Assembly (NCBI GenBank): GCA_026393895.1
Contig: JAPKZG010000006.1
Span: 1 to 41,119, forward strand
DNA: 41,119 bases
Source: Candidatus Aminicenantota bacterium
GTDB taxonomy: Bacteria > Acidobacteriota > Aminicenantia > Aminicenantales > UBA4085
Direction of reading: 5' to 3'
Part shown: in pieces, positions 26,037 to 32,469 of the stretch
Layout: the number at the start of each line of letters is the position of its first letter
Numbering within the stretch: position 1 is the first letter of the stretch
Translations under genes and position numbers: made by a program
Notes under the pieces: model-generated
Database searches by the model: none
What the model was told of the DNA's origin: nothing
What the model saw: only the letters and a program-made list of their open reading frames with translations

Positions 26037-26800
26037 AACGCTCGTTGCAGTTCACCTTAATCATCTGCGCCCTCTGCGTCCTCGCCCGGCCCGGATTTCC
26101 GGCCCAGGACGCGTCGCCCGTAATTGCGGCGGCGGCGATTCTCGAAAAAATCGATCAAAACGCCGTGCCCGGAAGCAAGATCATGGTCGCGGCCATGACC
26201 ATCCACGGCCGGCGGGCCGATCGGACGATCAAGTCCAAGTCCTGGATCGAGGGCGACGACAAGGCCTTCACCGAATATCTCGACCCGCCGCGCGAGAAGG
26301 GAATAAAAATGTTGAAGCTGGGCGACCAGCTCTGGACCTACACTCCCGCGACCGACCGGATCATCGGCATTTCCGGAAACCTCCTCCGCCAATCGGTGAT
26401 GGGCTCGGACCTGTCCTATGAAGACATGATGGAAAACCGCAAGTGGTCCGACATTTATGAAGCAGTGGAGGACGGGGAGGAGACGATGCTCGCCCGGCCC
26501 TGCCTGATTCTCCGGTTGACGGCCAGAGTCGAAAACGTCGCGTATCATCAACGGCGGATTTGGGTCGACAAGGACCGCTGGCTCGTCTTGAAGGAGGAAC
26601 GGTACGGCAAAAGCGGCCGTCTCCTGAAGACGTTCGAAGTCACGGACGTGCGCCAATTCGAAGGCCGGTGGATTCAAACCCGGGCTCTATTCCGCGACGT
26701 CCTCAAGGAAGGAAATGGGACCGAATTCGTTATCGAATCGGTCGATTTCGACGCTCAAATCCCGGAGGTAGTATTCTCGAAGGCGTCGCTGAGGAAATAA
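26033..26800 (+). CDS. LolA-like outer-membrane lipoprotein-sorting protein
   Basis: A 255-residue exported protein. A signal peptide covers about residues 1-24 (hydrophobic core FTLIICALCVLA, then PGFPAQD). The mature part matches the LolA-like 'outer membrane lipoprotein-sorting' family: SKSWIEGDDKAFTEYLDPPR, KGIKMLKLGDQLWTYTPATD, GSDLSYEDMMEN, RRIWVDKDRWLVLKEERYGK and the late IESVDFDAQIPEVVFSKASL. Such proteins form a half-barrel that shields acyl chains in the periplasm. The ATGA overlap with permease 2 ties it to the exporter. The family is distinct from housekeeping LolA, so this is probably a dedicated second Lol-like route. It is the last gene of the operon. Confidence 0.87.
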   Translation: MKRSLQFTLIICALCVLARPGFPAQDASPVIAAAAILEKIDQNAVPGSKIMVAAMTIHGRRADRTIKSKSWIEGDDKAFTEYLDPPREKGIKMLKLGDQLWTYTPATDRIIGISGNLLRQSVMGSDLSYEDMMENRKWSDIYEAVEDGEETMLARPCLILRLTARVENVAYHQRRIWVDKDRWLVLKEERYGKSGRLLKTFEVTDVRQFEGRWIQTRALFRDVLKEGNGTEFVIESVDFDAQIPEVVFSKASLRK

Positions 26801-26980
26801 AGATAACTCTGGTCGGAAGTACAAAATGTTTTAAATAAAGCGTTTCCGAGATATGCGCCCCTCATCATCTGAACCATAGTAAACTACAAACCATTCCGGC
26901 CACGTGATTCTCTTAGCTCGGGCAACGTCGTCTTTGCTCGTGTGTTTCTTGTATGATGCACAAATACTCGATGCCTCGGC

Positions 26981-27388
26981 TTAACAATGTTTTTCGATCA
27001 CGGCCTTTCTTCTCATATATGCGAATGATTGTGGCGGGCGCGCCATACCGCTCGCTTCACGAAGCGTTACCGGCGAATTATACCGAATTGGATTTCTTAC
27101 CCTAATCGCATGACAACATGTCTTTCCCTTGAAGTACTCCGAAAAGTGTCGCCAGGTGATACCGGATAAGTTACGCGTAGACCTCCATAGTGCATGTTTT
27201 GACATTGTAATGACGCCCTCAACTTCAAACTCCCCGATGACTTGGCAAACGGGGCTAGTCGCATATATCATGACTTTGTTGACAGAGCTCCGAGTAAATA
27301 GCGTTCGCCGATATTCAAAATGCTTTTCGCCACACAAAATTTTATTAGCAAACTCCGGTTTAATCGACAACAGGACAGTTTCTTGCAT
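26981..27388 (-). CDS. ASCH-domain protein
   Basis: A 135-residue protein starting MQETVLLSIKPEFANKIL, the characteristic N-terminus of ASCH/PUA-like proteins; GEKHFEYRRTLF and the closing ARPPQSFAYM also match the family, so it appears complete. ASCH domains adopt the PUA fold and bind RNA or modified nucleotides; some have ribonuclease or deacylase activity. The ATG at 27388 has GGAG seven bases upstream and lies inside the end of the PIN-GNAT-PUA gene (29-base overlap), so the two are translationally coupled. Base composition is clearly more AT-rich than the flanking chromosome. It is the distal gene of the cassette array; no convincing attC was found after it. Confidence 0.8.
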   Translation of the reverse strand: MQETVLLSIKPEFANKILCGEKHFEYRRTLFTRSSVNKVMIYATSPVCQVIGEFEVEGVITMSKHALWRSTRNLSGITWRHFSEYFKGKTCCHAIRVRNPIRYNSPVTLREASGMARPPQSFAYMRRKAVIEKHC

Positions 27389-28877
27389 CTGATATCTCCA
27401 ATAGGCGGATAAAGCCTTCATTTGTCAGCGGTTCGAAACCGCGCGGATATTCTATTAGCACCCCCTCCTCTTTCATTTTTGCGAGATTTGGCCGTCTGGG
27501 TAATGAGTATGTACAAAGAAATTGAACGACAAACGGGCGATTATGCTGATTATAGTCCCATTGTTGACGGAGTTCATCGTCAGAAAACACGGAAACTCCT
27601 TTACAGGCCCTTCTAAAATCATTGAAGTCGTGAATCTCGGTTCGGATCGATTCAACCACACCTAAAGTAGTTGCGACCGCTGTGTAATGTGCAGGCGCAA
27701 CTCCATCCCCCGTTCGGTAGAATACGATTATATCGCCGCATCTCAGATCACGGTAATACGATCGCGATATGAATGCCTTACGAATAGCATTGCTATAAGG
27801 TTGATCCTCGACAAAGTCCAGAGGTGATTCGGTATTCAATATCGAGTCAGGAAACAGTTTTGTATGATATTCCGGACGAATAGATACAATGAATTTTCGC
27901 GCCGCAAGTGACATATAGGGGTAAGTACTTGCGGGATATTGCTCCAAAGCAATAGGCACAAATGATCTCACCCAGACGCCTTCTTCGCCATAACCGGAAT
28001 TCTTTACCCCATATTTTGAAAAGCCCCAATTTTCTAGCAACGCAATTAGACACTTTTGCTCAACGGTATTCTCGAATATAGTGACGTAAATTTCCTCCGT
28101 AGAGAAGCGGAGCGCGTTATCAAATACGATCTTGAGAAAACGTTCTCCAAGTTTAAATCCGTAGTGCGCAACTTTAAAGGACCCGATTTTAAGCCTCCGC
28201 CGTGGCAAGAATATTGGTATTATATCGGAGTATACTTCCATAATACTTTCAGGTTTTAAATACATAAACGCCAAGATAGTATTATCTTCGCTTCGGCATA
28301 CATACGCTACTTCATCGGCTTTGCGATTGAACCATTGGTCGAATGCCGGGTAGTCATTCCGAAAAGTATCGAAAAAAGGTTCATTGACATTGATGTTACC
28401 GAATAATTCTTGCTTTACTGAGAGAACATGGTAGTCAACAAGTTCAGGATGCTCTCGCATCGCTTGTTCAAGGAATGTTTCGATACATAGAACGCGATCT
28501 TCGATACCGAGCGCTTGAGCTTTATCATGTATTCCCTTATCCTCGCTAAGAAGCAATTCAACCCTATTAGCATAGACTTCACAAATTAAGTCGGTATCTA
28601 TTGTATCGTTACGTGAGCGATCGCTCTCTCTTATACGCAGTATTTCGAGAGTATCTCTAGCGAGAGTTTGAAGTTGATAGTAGCTTCGGAGCTTCGCTTC
28701 AAAGCTTTGGACGACTCGGGGGTCCTGATGCCTCCGGATCTCTTCGATTGACCGGGGATGAATGCATTTGTCCGCCCCAATACGATCTAGCCAACGAAAC
28801 ACATCCCCAATATCAGGTCTAACGACATTGGCGGTTTCGCGGTGTATCAGGATGTTTGTGTCGAGGAGTACTCGCAT
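27360..28877 (-). CDS. PIN - GNAT - PUA/EVE-like three-domain fusion protein
   Basis: A 505-residue multidomain protein. Residues 1 to about 145 are a PIN nuclease domain (MRVLLDTNILIH; later NDTIDTDLICEVYANRVELLLS and SEDKGIHDKA supply further acidic residues). About 180-320 resemble a GNAT acetyltransferase (TILAFMYLKPES, then GFKLGERFLKIVFDNAL at the acyl-CoA position, and ENTVEQKCLIALLENWGF). About 325-505 are PUA/EVE-like (FIVSIRPEYHTKLFPDS, LRCGDIIVFYRTGDG, LGVVESI). An RNA-cutting, acetylating and RNA-binding combination suggests a toxin or antiviral effector. AAGGTGAGG lies four bases before the ATG. It is AT-rich, sits in an integron-like cassette opening at 28901 and is coupled to the ASCH gene. 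Domain edges are estimates. Confidence 0.75.
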   Translation of the reverse strand: MRVLLDTNILIHRETANVVRPDIGDVFRWLDRIGADKCIHPRSIEEIRRHQDPRVVQSFEAKLRSYYQLQTLARDTLEILRIRESDRSRNDTIDTDLICEVYANRVELLLSEDKGIHDKAQALGIEDRVLCIETFLEQAMREHPELVDYHVLSVKQELFGNINVNEPFFDTFRNDYPAFDQWFNRKADEVAYVCRSEDNTILAFMYLKPESIMEVYSDIIPIFLPRRRLKIGSFKVAHYGFKLGERFLKIVFDNALRFSTEEIYVTIFENTVEQKCLIALLENWGFSKYGVKNSGYGEEGVWVRSFVPIALEQYPASTYPYMSLAARKFIVSIRPEYHTKLFPDSILNTESPLDFVEDQPYSNAIRKAFISRSYYRDLRCGDIIVFYRTGDGVAPAHYTAVATTLGVVESIRTEIHDFNDFRRACKGVSVFSDDELRQQWDYNQHNRPFVVQFLCTYSLPRRPNLAKMKEEGVLIEYPRGFEPLTNEGFIRLLEISDARNCPVVD

Positions 28878-28894
28878 GGCACCTCACCTTGTAC

Positions 28895-28951
28895 CGACAA
28901 CGTGCTGATCAACGGCGGCTGTAATCCGTCCCCTACATAAGCTTGTTGGAC
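28895..28951 (-). repeat. attC-like site 3 (end of HNH cassette)
   Basis: 57 bases between CGACAAC (28895-28901, start core of the PIN cassette, imperfect to consensus) and GTTGGAC (28945-28951, perfect GTTRRRY). GTTGGAC is identical to the minus-strand start core of the HNH cassette (complement at 29708-29714), as expected for a cassette's own attC. Internal pairing includes ACGG/CCGT and GCT/AGC and is weak. Confidence 0.65.
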
Positions 28952-28961
28952 GACCCATCTC

Positions 28962-29696
28962 TCACACTCGGAAGAGCCTGAACTTAGGCTCCTCTAGTCC
29001 TCCCATCTGTGGCTGAACGCCCGTTGTCAACGGCACGAACAGGTCGAGATAAAGAAGGCTGAGATGGAACATCTCCTGTTCTGCTTCTAGTTCAATAACT
29101 TCGAGACTTACGTTTTGGGACCATTCGTGCTCTGACACACCTCGTATCATAAAATGGAACGCCTCGTCCATGCGCTCGTGTTGGAGATACCACCACAGAA
29201 CCGTCTTGTCACCGGTGAGGGCATAATAACGAGCGGCATCAAACTTGACACGGAACACGTCGTTTGGAACGTTTGCAGCGAACACCTCAATCCCCATTTT
29301 AAGGAGAAACCTACATACCATGTCTGGTTTCAGAGGGTGGGCGATCAGACGAATCTGCGTTTTGCTACCATCCACTGTCGCCTTCTCAAAAGACAGTACG
29401 GGATCGAATCCAAATGCCCCTGGCTGAAGTGACGCTCTGATCTTCCCCTCCCAACTATTGAACCACGGAGCCTTGACCTTCTTTGTGGGAATGCCGAGGA
29501 AAACACGGAAGAATGATAATGGATAGTCCCCGAGAGCTTGCTGCTCAATTTCGGAGCCGAAACGATTCTGGCACGCATCACAGCAGAGCCCATTGGGAAG
29601 CACGGCCCAATCGCCACCACCCAGCGATTCGGGGAGAATGTGTTCGCGGGTTGTAAACTGCCCCAGACTGTCCTTACAGAAGATGCAGCGTGTCAT
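28962..29696 (-). CDS. HNH endonuclease (HNH_5-like)
   Basis: A 244-residue protein beginning MTRCIFCKDSLGQFTTREHI. The zinc-binding CIFC and CDAC knuckles flank EHILPESLGG, where the His is the nuclease metal/base residue, followed by the Asn of ACQNRF, matching the HNH_5 subgroup. About 180 C-terminal residues are of unknown fold and may recognise DNA. The ATG at 29696 is chosen over an open frame running to 29723, because conservation starts there and the extra codons lie in the attC site. It fills one cassette between attC-like sites 2 and 3. A role in phage or plasmid restriction is plausible but unproven. Confidence 0.78.
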   Translation of the reverse strand: MTRCIFCKDSLGQFTTREHILPESLGGGDWAVLPNGLCCDACQNRFGSEIEQQALGDYPLSFFRVFLGIPTKKVKAPWFNSWEGKIRASLQPGAFGFDPVLSFEKATVDGSKTQIRLIAHPLKPDMVCRFLLKMGIEVFAANVPNDVFRVKFDAARYYALTGDKTVLWWYLQHERMDEAFHFMIRGVSEHEWSQNVSLEVIELEAEQEMFHLSLLYLDLFVPLTTGVQPQMGGLEEPKFRLFRV

Positions 29697-29707
29697 TGTC
29701 CTATCTA

Positions 29708-29767
29708 GTCCAACGCCCGGCATCAGCGGCGGCGCGAAGTGCCGTCAGTTGCATGCCGTTGTTGGGC
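29708..29767 (-). repeat. attC-like site 2 (end of Abi_C cassette)
   Basis: 60 bases bounded by GTCCAAC (29708-29714, perfect RYYYAAC) and GTTGGGC (29761-29767, perfect GTTRRRY), the classical attC layout and size. Inner arms CGGCAT (29718-29723) and ATGCCG (29753-29758) pair. GTTGGGC matches the minus-strand start core of the Abi_C cassette (complement at 30958-30964) in all seven bases. The site covers the last codons of the Abi_C gene. Confidence 0.8.
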
Positions 29768-30928
29768 AGCACTCGCCTCCTCTGTCTTGTTGGCATTCCC
29801 GTGCCGGTACACCTTCTCATCGATGTAGTGTAGCACGCTGCGTGCCGTGTTGATTACCAGCATAGCCTCAGGTTCGGGGAGGAGTGCCGCGTTCGGATGA
29901 GCAACACTCGCCTTGTTCCTCAGCGGGTTGAAGGAATCAAGGATCGTTGAGAGAGCGCGGAGGACGCGGAGGATGTCGTCGCTCCTAGGACCAAGTTCAT
30001 TAAACGCTGGATGCTCCTCTCGAATCTGCTTGAAAAGTTCAGTAAGGGATGCATCCTCGGCCACCGGCAGACCTGCACTGCGACAGACCTCGCGCATGTA
30101 GCCGTGGAGAGCCGTATGAACTCGATCAACACCACTCGTTGCACCCGTAGCGCGCAGCAACTCCTGCGCATCAAGTAGGGCGCGCTCTACCACCTCACTC
30201 GTTATCCGAAGCGCTGGCTGCTCAACGTGCGGACCAGTGCGGAGCCGCGTAATCCAGACGCGGATCTCTGTTGCCCGTTCCTTTGTTCGAAGCTCTGTAC
30301 TCCCGAGGAGAAATCGATCGAGAATACCCTCGAGGATGCGAGCCTGCACGTGTGGGGCACTTTCGCTCAGAATCTTGATGAATCGCTCCCGGGTAGTACC
30401 TTCATAATCGTACGGATTGATGTCCAAGTCCAGCTCGATGTAGAACTCATGGTGGCTGCGATACGAAAAGTTGGCTAGGTAACCGCCGGAAACCCCAATG
30501 TACTTGTAGACCAGCTTGTTAATCTCGGATTGCTTCAAACCAAGCCCGTGCTGAACATCTGGGTGCACTGGGCGATCGAGAGCAAGTTCCACGGCAATGA
30601 AACGTATGTAAGTGCTGAGTTCAGAAAACACTCCTGCGATTTGCTGGTAGGCCTGCCCCTCTGTGGGATCCTCCTGTCCACGTCGGAGTCGCTCGTATTT
30701 ATCCAACGGTAGCACGGCGTAAAGCACCGAGAACTCGTCGTTGAAATGGTTTGTGGCATCAACGACGCGGAAAGGTGTAGATCGTAGAATCTCGGCAGCT
30801 CGCGTTTGGGAGCGTGCCGCCAATAGTCGGGCGGCATTATCGAAGAGAATCCGGCACTGATCGTGGGTCAGACCGTCCTGCAGGATGGAGAAATCGCCAG
30901 CTCCGCTACCGTGATAGAGCTCAATCAT
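29723..30928 (-). CDS. Abortive-infection C-terminal domain (Abi_C) protein
   Basis: A 401-residue soluble protein. Residues about 265-375 match the Abi_C pattern: VHTALHGYMREVCRSAGLPV, then DASLTELFKQIREEHPAF, ILRVLRALSTILDSFNPLRN and AHPN, ending with ALLPEPEAMLVINTARSVLHY. The N-terminal about 250 residues (MIELYHGSGAGDFSILQDGL onward) are not recognised and could hold the sensor or effector function. Abi_C proteins are found among phage abortive-infection genes; the RN...H pattern of the domain resembles HEPN ribonucleases. The last codons run through attC-like site 2. Upstream AAGGTGAGGGG is rather far from the ATG. Confidence 0.75.
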   Translation of the reverse strand: MIELYHGSGAGDFSILQDGLTHDQCRILFDNAARLLAARSQTRAAEILRSTPFRVVDATNHFNDEFSVLYAVLPLDKYERLRRGQEDPTEGQAYQQIAGVFSELSTYIRFIAVELALDRPVHPDVQHGLGLKQSEINKLVYKYIGVSGGYLANFSYRSHHEFYIELDLDINPYDYEGTTRERFIKILSESAPHVQARILEGILDRFLLGSTELRTKERATEIRVWITRLRTGPHVEQPALRITSEVVERALLDAQELLRATGATSGVDRVHTALHGYMREVCRSAGLPVAEDASLTELFKQIREEHPAFNELGPRSDDILRVLRALSTILDSFNPLRNKASVAHPNAALLPEPEAMLVINTARSVLHYIDEKVYRHGNANKTEEASAAQQRHATDGTSRRR

Positions 30929-30957
30929 GGCTTGCTCACAATCCCCTCACCTTGTCT

Positions 30958-30995
30958 GCCCAACAACGCGGATCAGCTGCATCCGCTTGATAGCC
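30958..30995 (-). repeat. attC-like site 1 (end of HEPN-like cassette), unusually short
   Basis: GCCCAAC (30958-30964, perfect core) and GATAGCC (30989-30995, two differences from GTTRRRY) flank perfectly paired arms GCGGAT (30968-30973) and ATCCGC (30981-30986) around CAGCTGC, with one unpaired base between arm and core as in true attC hairpins. GATAGCC matches the cassette's start core GTTAGCC at six of seven bases. At 38 bases it is shorter than usual attC sites and may be eroded. Confidence 0.6.
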
Positions 30996-31002
30996 CGCCC
31001 AC

Positions 31003-31815
31003 TTACTTACCTAGGTGCTCCATCAGCTGGTACATCTTCCGGCAGTACGGAATGAACAGCTGCAGCAAGATGAAGGCCTGTTCGCGGTCCAGAATCCGTC
31101 CTGTCGGATGGCCCGCTTGATTCCGGACAGTGCGGATGACCGAGAGAATGCCGGCGAAACGCGTATCCAGGTCCTCCTTCACCTCAGGCGGCAATGTCCT
31201 CTGCTGTTGATCCAAAACGCTCTTGAATTTATTGACCTTGCAGAGGATCGTTCGCTCCTTACCCACAGCCGCAAACGGCTTCGCGTAGGTAGGGGACCTC
31301 TCGACCGCCTCTACAAGGAGCAGGAACGTGTGTTCCGTCGCGACTCCGAGCATGACTGACGACGAGAGAATGCAGCCCGACCGAAACGCCTGTAGTGCCT
31401 CCTGCACATAGAGTAGAGTCACTGGATCGATGTGTGGCACCTCGTCTTTGAGCCACTTCGTATAGCTGGCCACGTCGTGGAAAAAGTAGGTGTCCTGGTT
31501 CTCGATCAGGCGCTGGCCGAGCCTCGAGAGATGGAAGAAGGGAAACTCTCGATTCGAATCGTTGTAGCCGAGGGTAATGATGCCCTGACGGAAGAGGTCC
31601 CAGAAGACCTCCAAGAAGAGTTCGCGGTCAGCTGCCGTTAGACGGAAAGGCTGCCGAGATCCCCGAAGCGCTTCTGGCAGTTGCTCCCTCCGTGCAAAGG
31701 CTTCCGCAACACCAACGCTGAGATGCTCGTACTGGTTAACGTCGTAGGGTGCCTTCTCGCGTCCGGCCAAGACATCGAGCGCTGCGGCCCGGAGTTCTTC
31801 GTAGCTATGGTCCAT
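31003..31815 (-). CDS. HEPN-like protein in integron cassette
   Basis: A 270-residue soluble protein with no firm family. The N-terminal about 115 residues are winged-helix-like (FRLTAADRELFLEVFWDLFR, GIITLGYND, FHLSRLGQRLIE). The helical C-terminal half (LQAFRSGCILSSSVMLGVATEH, then ILSVIRTVRNQAGHPTGR) resembles DUF4145/HEPN domains, and RNQAGH fits the R-x4-H HEPN ribonuclease motif. HEPN proteins are frequent in defence and toxin modules. The ATG at 31815 is used because AAGGTGA lies five bases upstream; the in-frame GTG at 31824 is inside that ribosome site. It is the first cassette, nearest the integrase remnant. Confidence 0.65.
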   Translation of the reverse strand: MDHSYEELRAAALDVLAGREKAPYDVNQYEHLSVGVAEAFARREQLPEALRGSRQPFRLTAADRELFLEVFWDLFRQGIITLGYNDSNREFPFFHLSRLGQRLIENQDTYFFHDVASYTKWLKDEVPHIDPVTLLYVQEALQAFRSGCILSSSVMLGVATEHTFLLLVEAVERSPTYAKPFAAVGKERTILCKVNKFKSVLDQQQRTLPPEVKEDLDTRFAGILSVIRTVRNQAGHPTGRILDREQAFILLQLFIPYCRKMYQLMEHLGK

Positions 31816-31834
31816 CGTGTTCACCTTATGGTCG

Positions 31835-31881
31835 GGCTAACATTGTTTATAAATATCCATATAATATTCTTCCTGATCAGC
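31835..31881 (-). other. Possible attI/first-cassette junction
   Basis: GGCTAAC at 31835-31841 (minus GTTAGCC) opens the first cassette and departs from the GTTRRRY core at one position. It is followed by about 40 bases of AT-rich sequence up to the stop of the integrase remnant. In an inverted integron the primary recombination site would lie here. Confidence 0.45.
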
Positions 31882-32157
31882 TCAACGGCCATTCATCGGG
31901 CTCCGCACTCCGGCCGGTCCGCGGTTGAGGACATGCGTGTAAATCGTCATCGTTTTAACATCATTATGGCCCAAAAGTTCCTGGACCGTCCGAATATCAC
32001 AACCTCCTTCCAACAATGTATGGCGAAAGAATGACGCAAAGCATGGCAGGTGGCTCGCTTGGTCAATCCAGCCCCGAGCAACCGCGTCTTTCATGGCTTT
32101 TTGAAGGAGAGATTCATCAATAAAATGCCCTTCTTCGTTCGATAAAATATATTCCCC
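31882..32157 (-). pseudogene. C-terminal remnant of an integron-type tyrosine recombinase
   Basis: The minus-strand frame reads [20 protein letters not shown], then [14 protein letters not shown]. The box II sequence HALRHSFA is then found in the neighbouring frame (about 32020-32055), and the original frame resumes with [20 protein letters not shown] and [16 protein letters not shown]. [16 protein letters not shown], the nucleophile Tyr in IYTHV and the VLNRGxxGVRSP tail are typical of IntI and related XerC/D-like enzymes. Everything upstream of about 32157 is lost, and a one-base frameshift splits the active site, so it is dead. It has the same orientation as the cassettes and lies just beyond their start. 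Confidence 0.8.
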
Positions 32158-32469
32158 TATTCCTATGAAAAAATTCTATCTAACGCCGATGGTAATGTCA
32201 ATTGCGTATTCCGAGAGCGAAGGAAAATTCCCAGGGTAAAATTGAGCTATCCGTGAGAGAATGAGGCGTATATCGTGGGTCGCCCCCATATTAATCCCAT
32301 ATCAAATGATTGCCGGAACCTTCCGAATCGGATAGAATATGGAAGCTTTGAAGAAACATCTCGCCCGCTACATCGACCGCTTCAGCGGCCTGTAATTCTC
32401 CTCTCCTCATTCCCTCGGATCCCCTAAGGATTCGTTCCTTCGTCCCGTCGTTTTTCGAGGAGAATCAAA
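32158..32469. other. Intergenic remnant region
   Basis: 312 bases without an intact gene. It contains an orphan 18-codon open stretch at 32338-32394 (MEALKKHLARYIDRFSGL), probably the tail of a deleted gene, and no recognisable promoter. The last bases carry the GAGGAG ribosome site of the following gene. It marks the edge where the accessory region rejoins GC-rich sequence. Confidence 0.4.

Noticed and set aside
26979-26985. GCTTAAC (minus GTTAAGC) as the attC core closing the PIN/ASCH cassette
   Set aside because: It fits the core consensus but lies on the ASCH stop codon, has no matching partner core at the right distance, and does not match the cassette's start core GTTGTCG.
27365-27371. 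CGACAAC, identical to the start core at 28895-28901, as a cassette boundary between the PIN fusion and ASCH
   Set aside because: It lies inside overlapping coding sequence and encodes the conserved LLSIKP start of ASCH; no hairpin arms flank it.
29697-29723. Upstream start for the HNH gene (nine extra residues)
   Set aside because: Those codons lie in the attC-like site, and family conservation begins at MTRCIFC.
32338-32394. 18-codon ORF ending at 32394 as a gene
   Set aside because: Too short, no ribosome site and no recognisable family; treated as a remnant.
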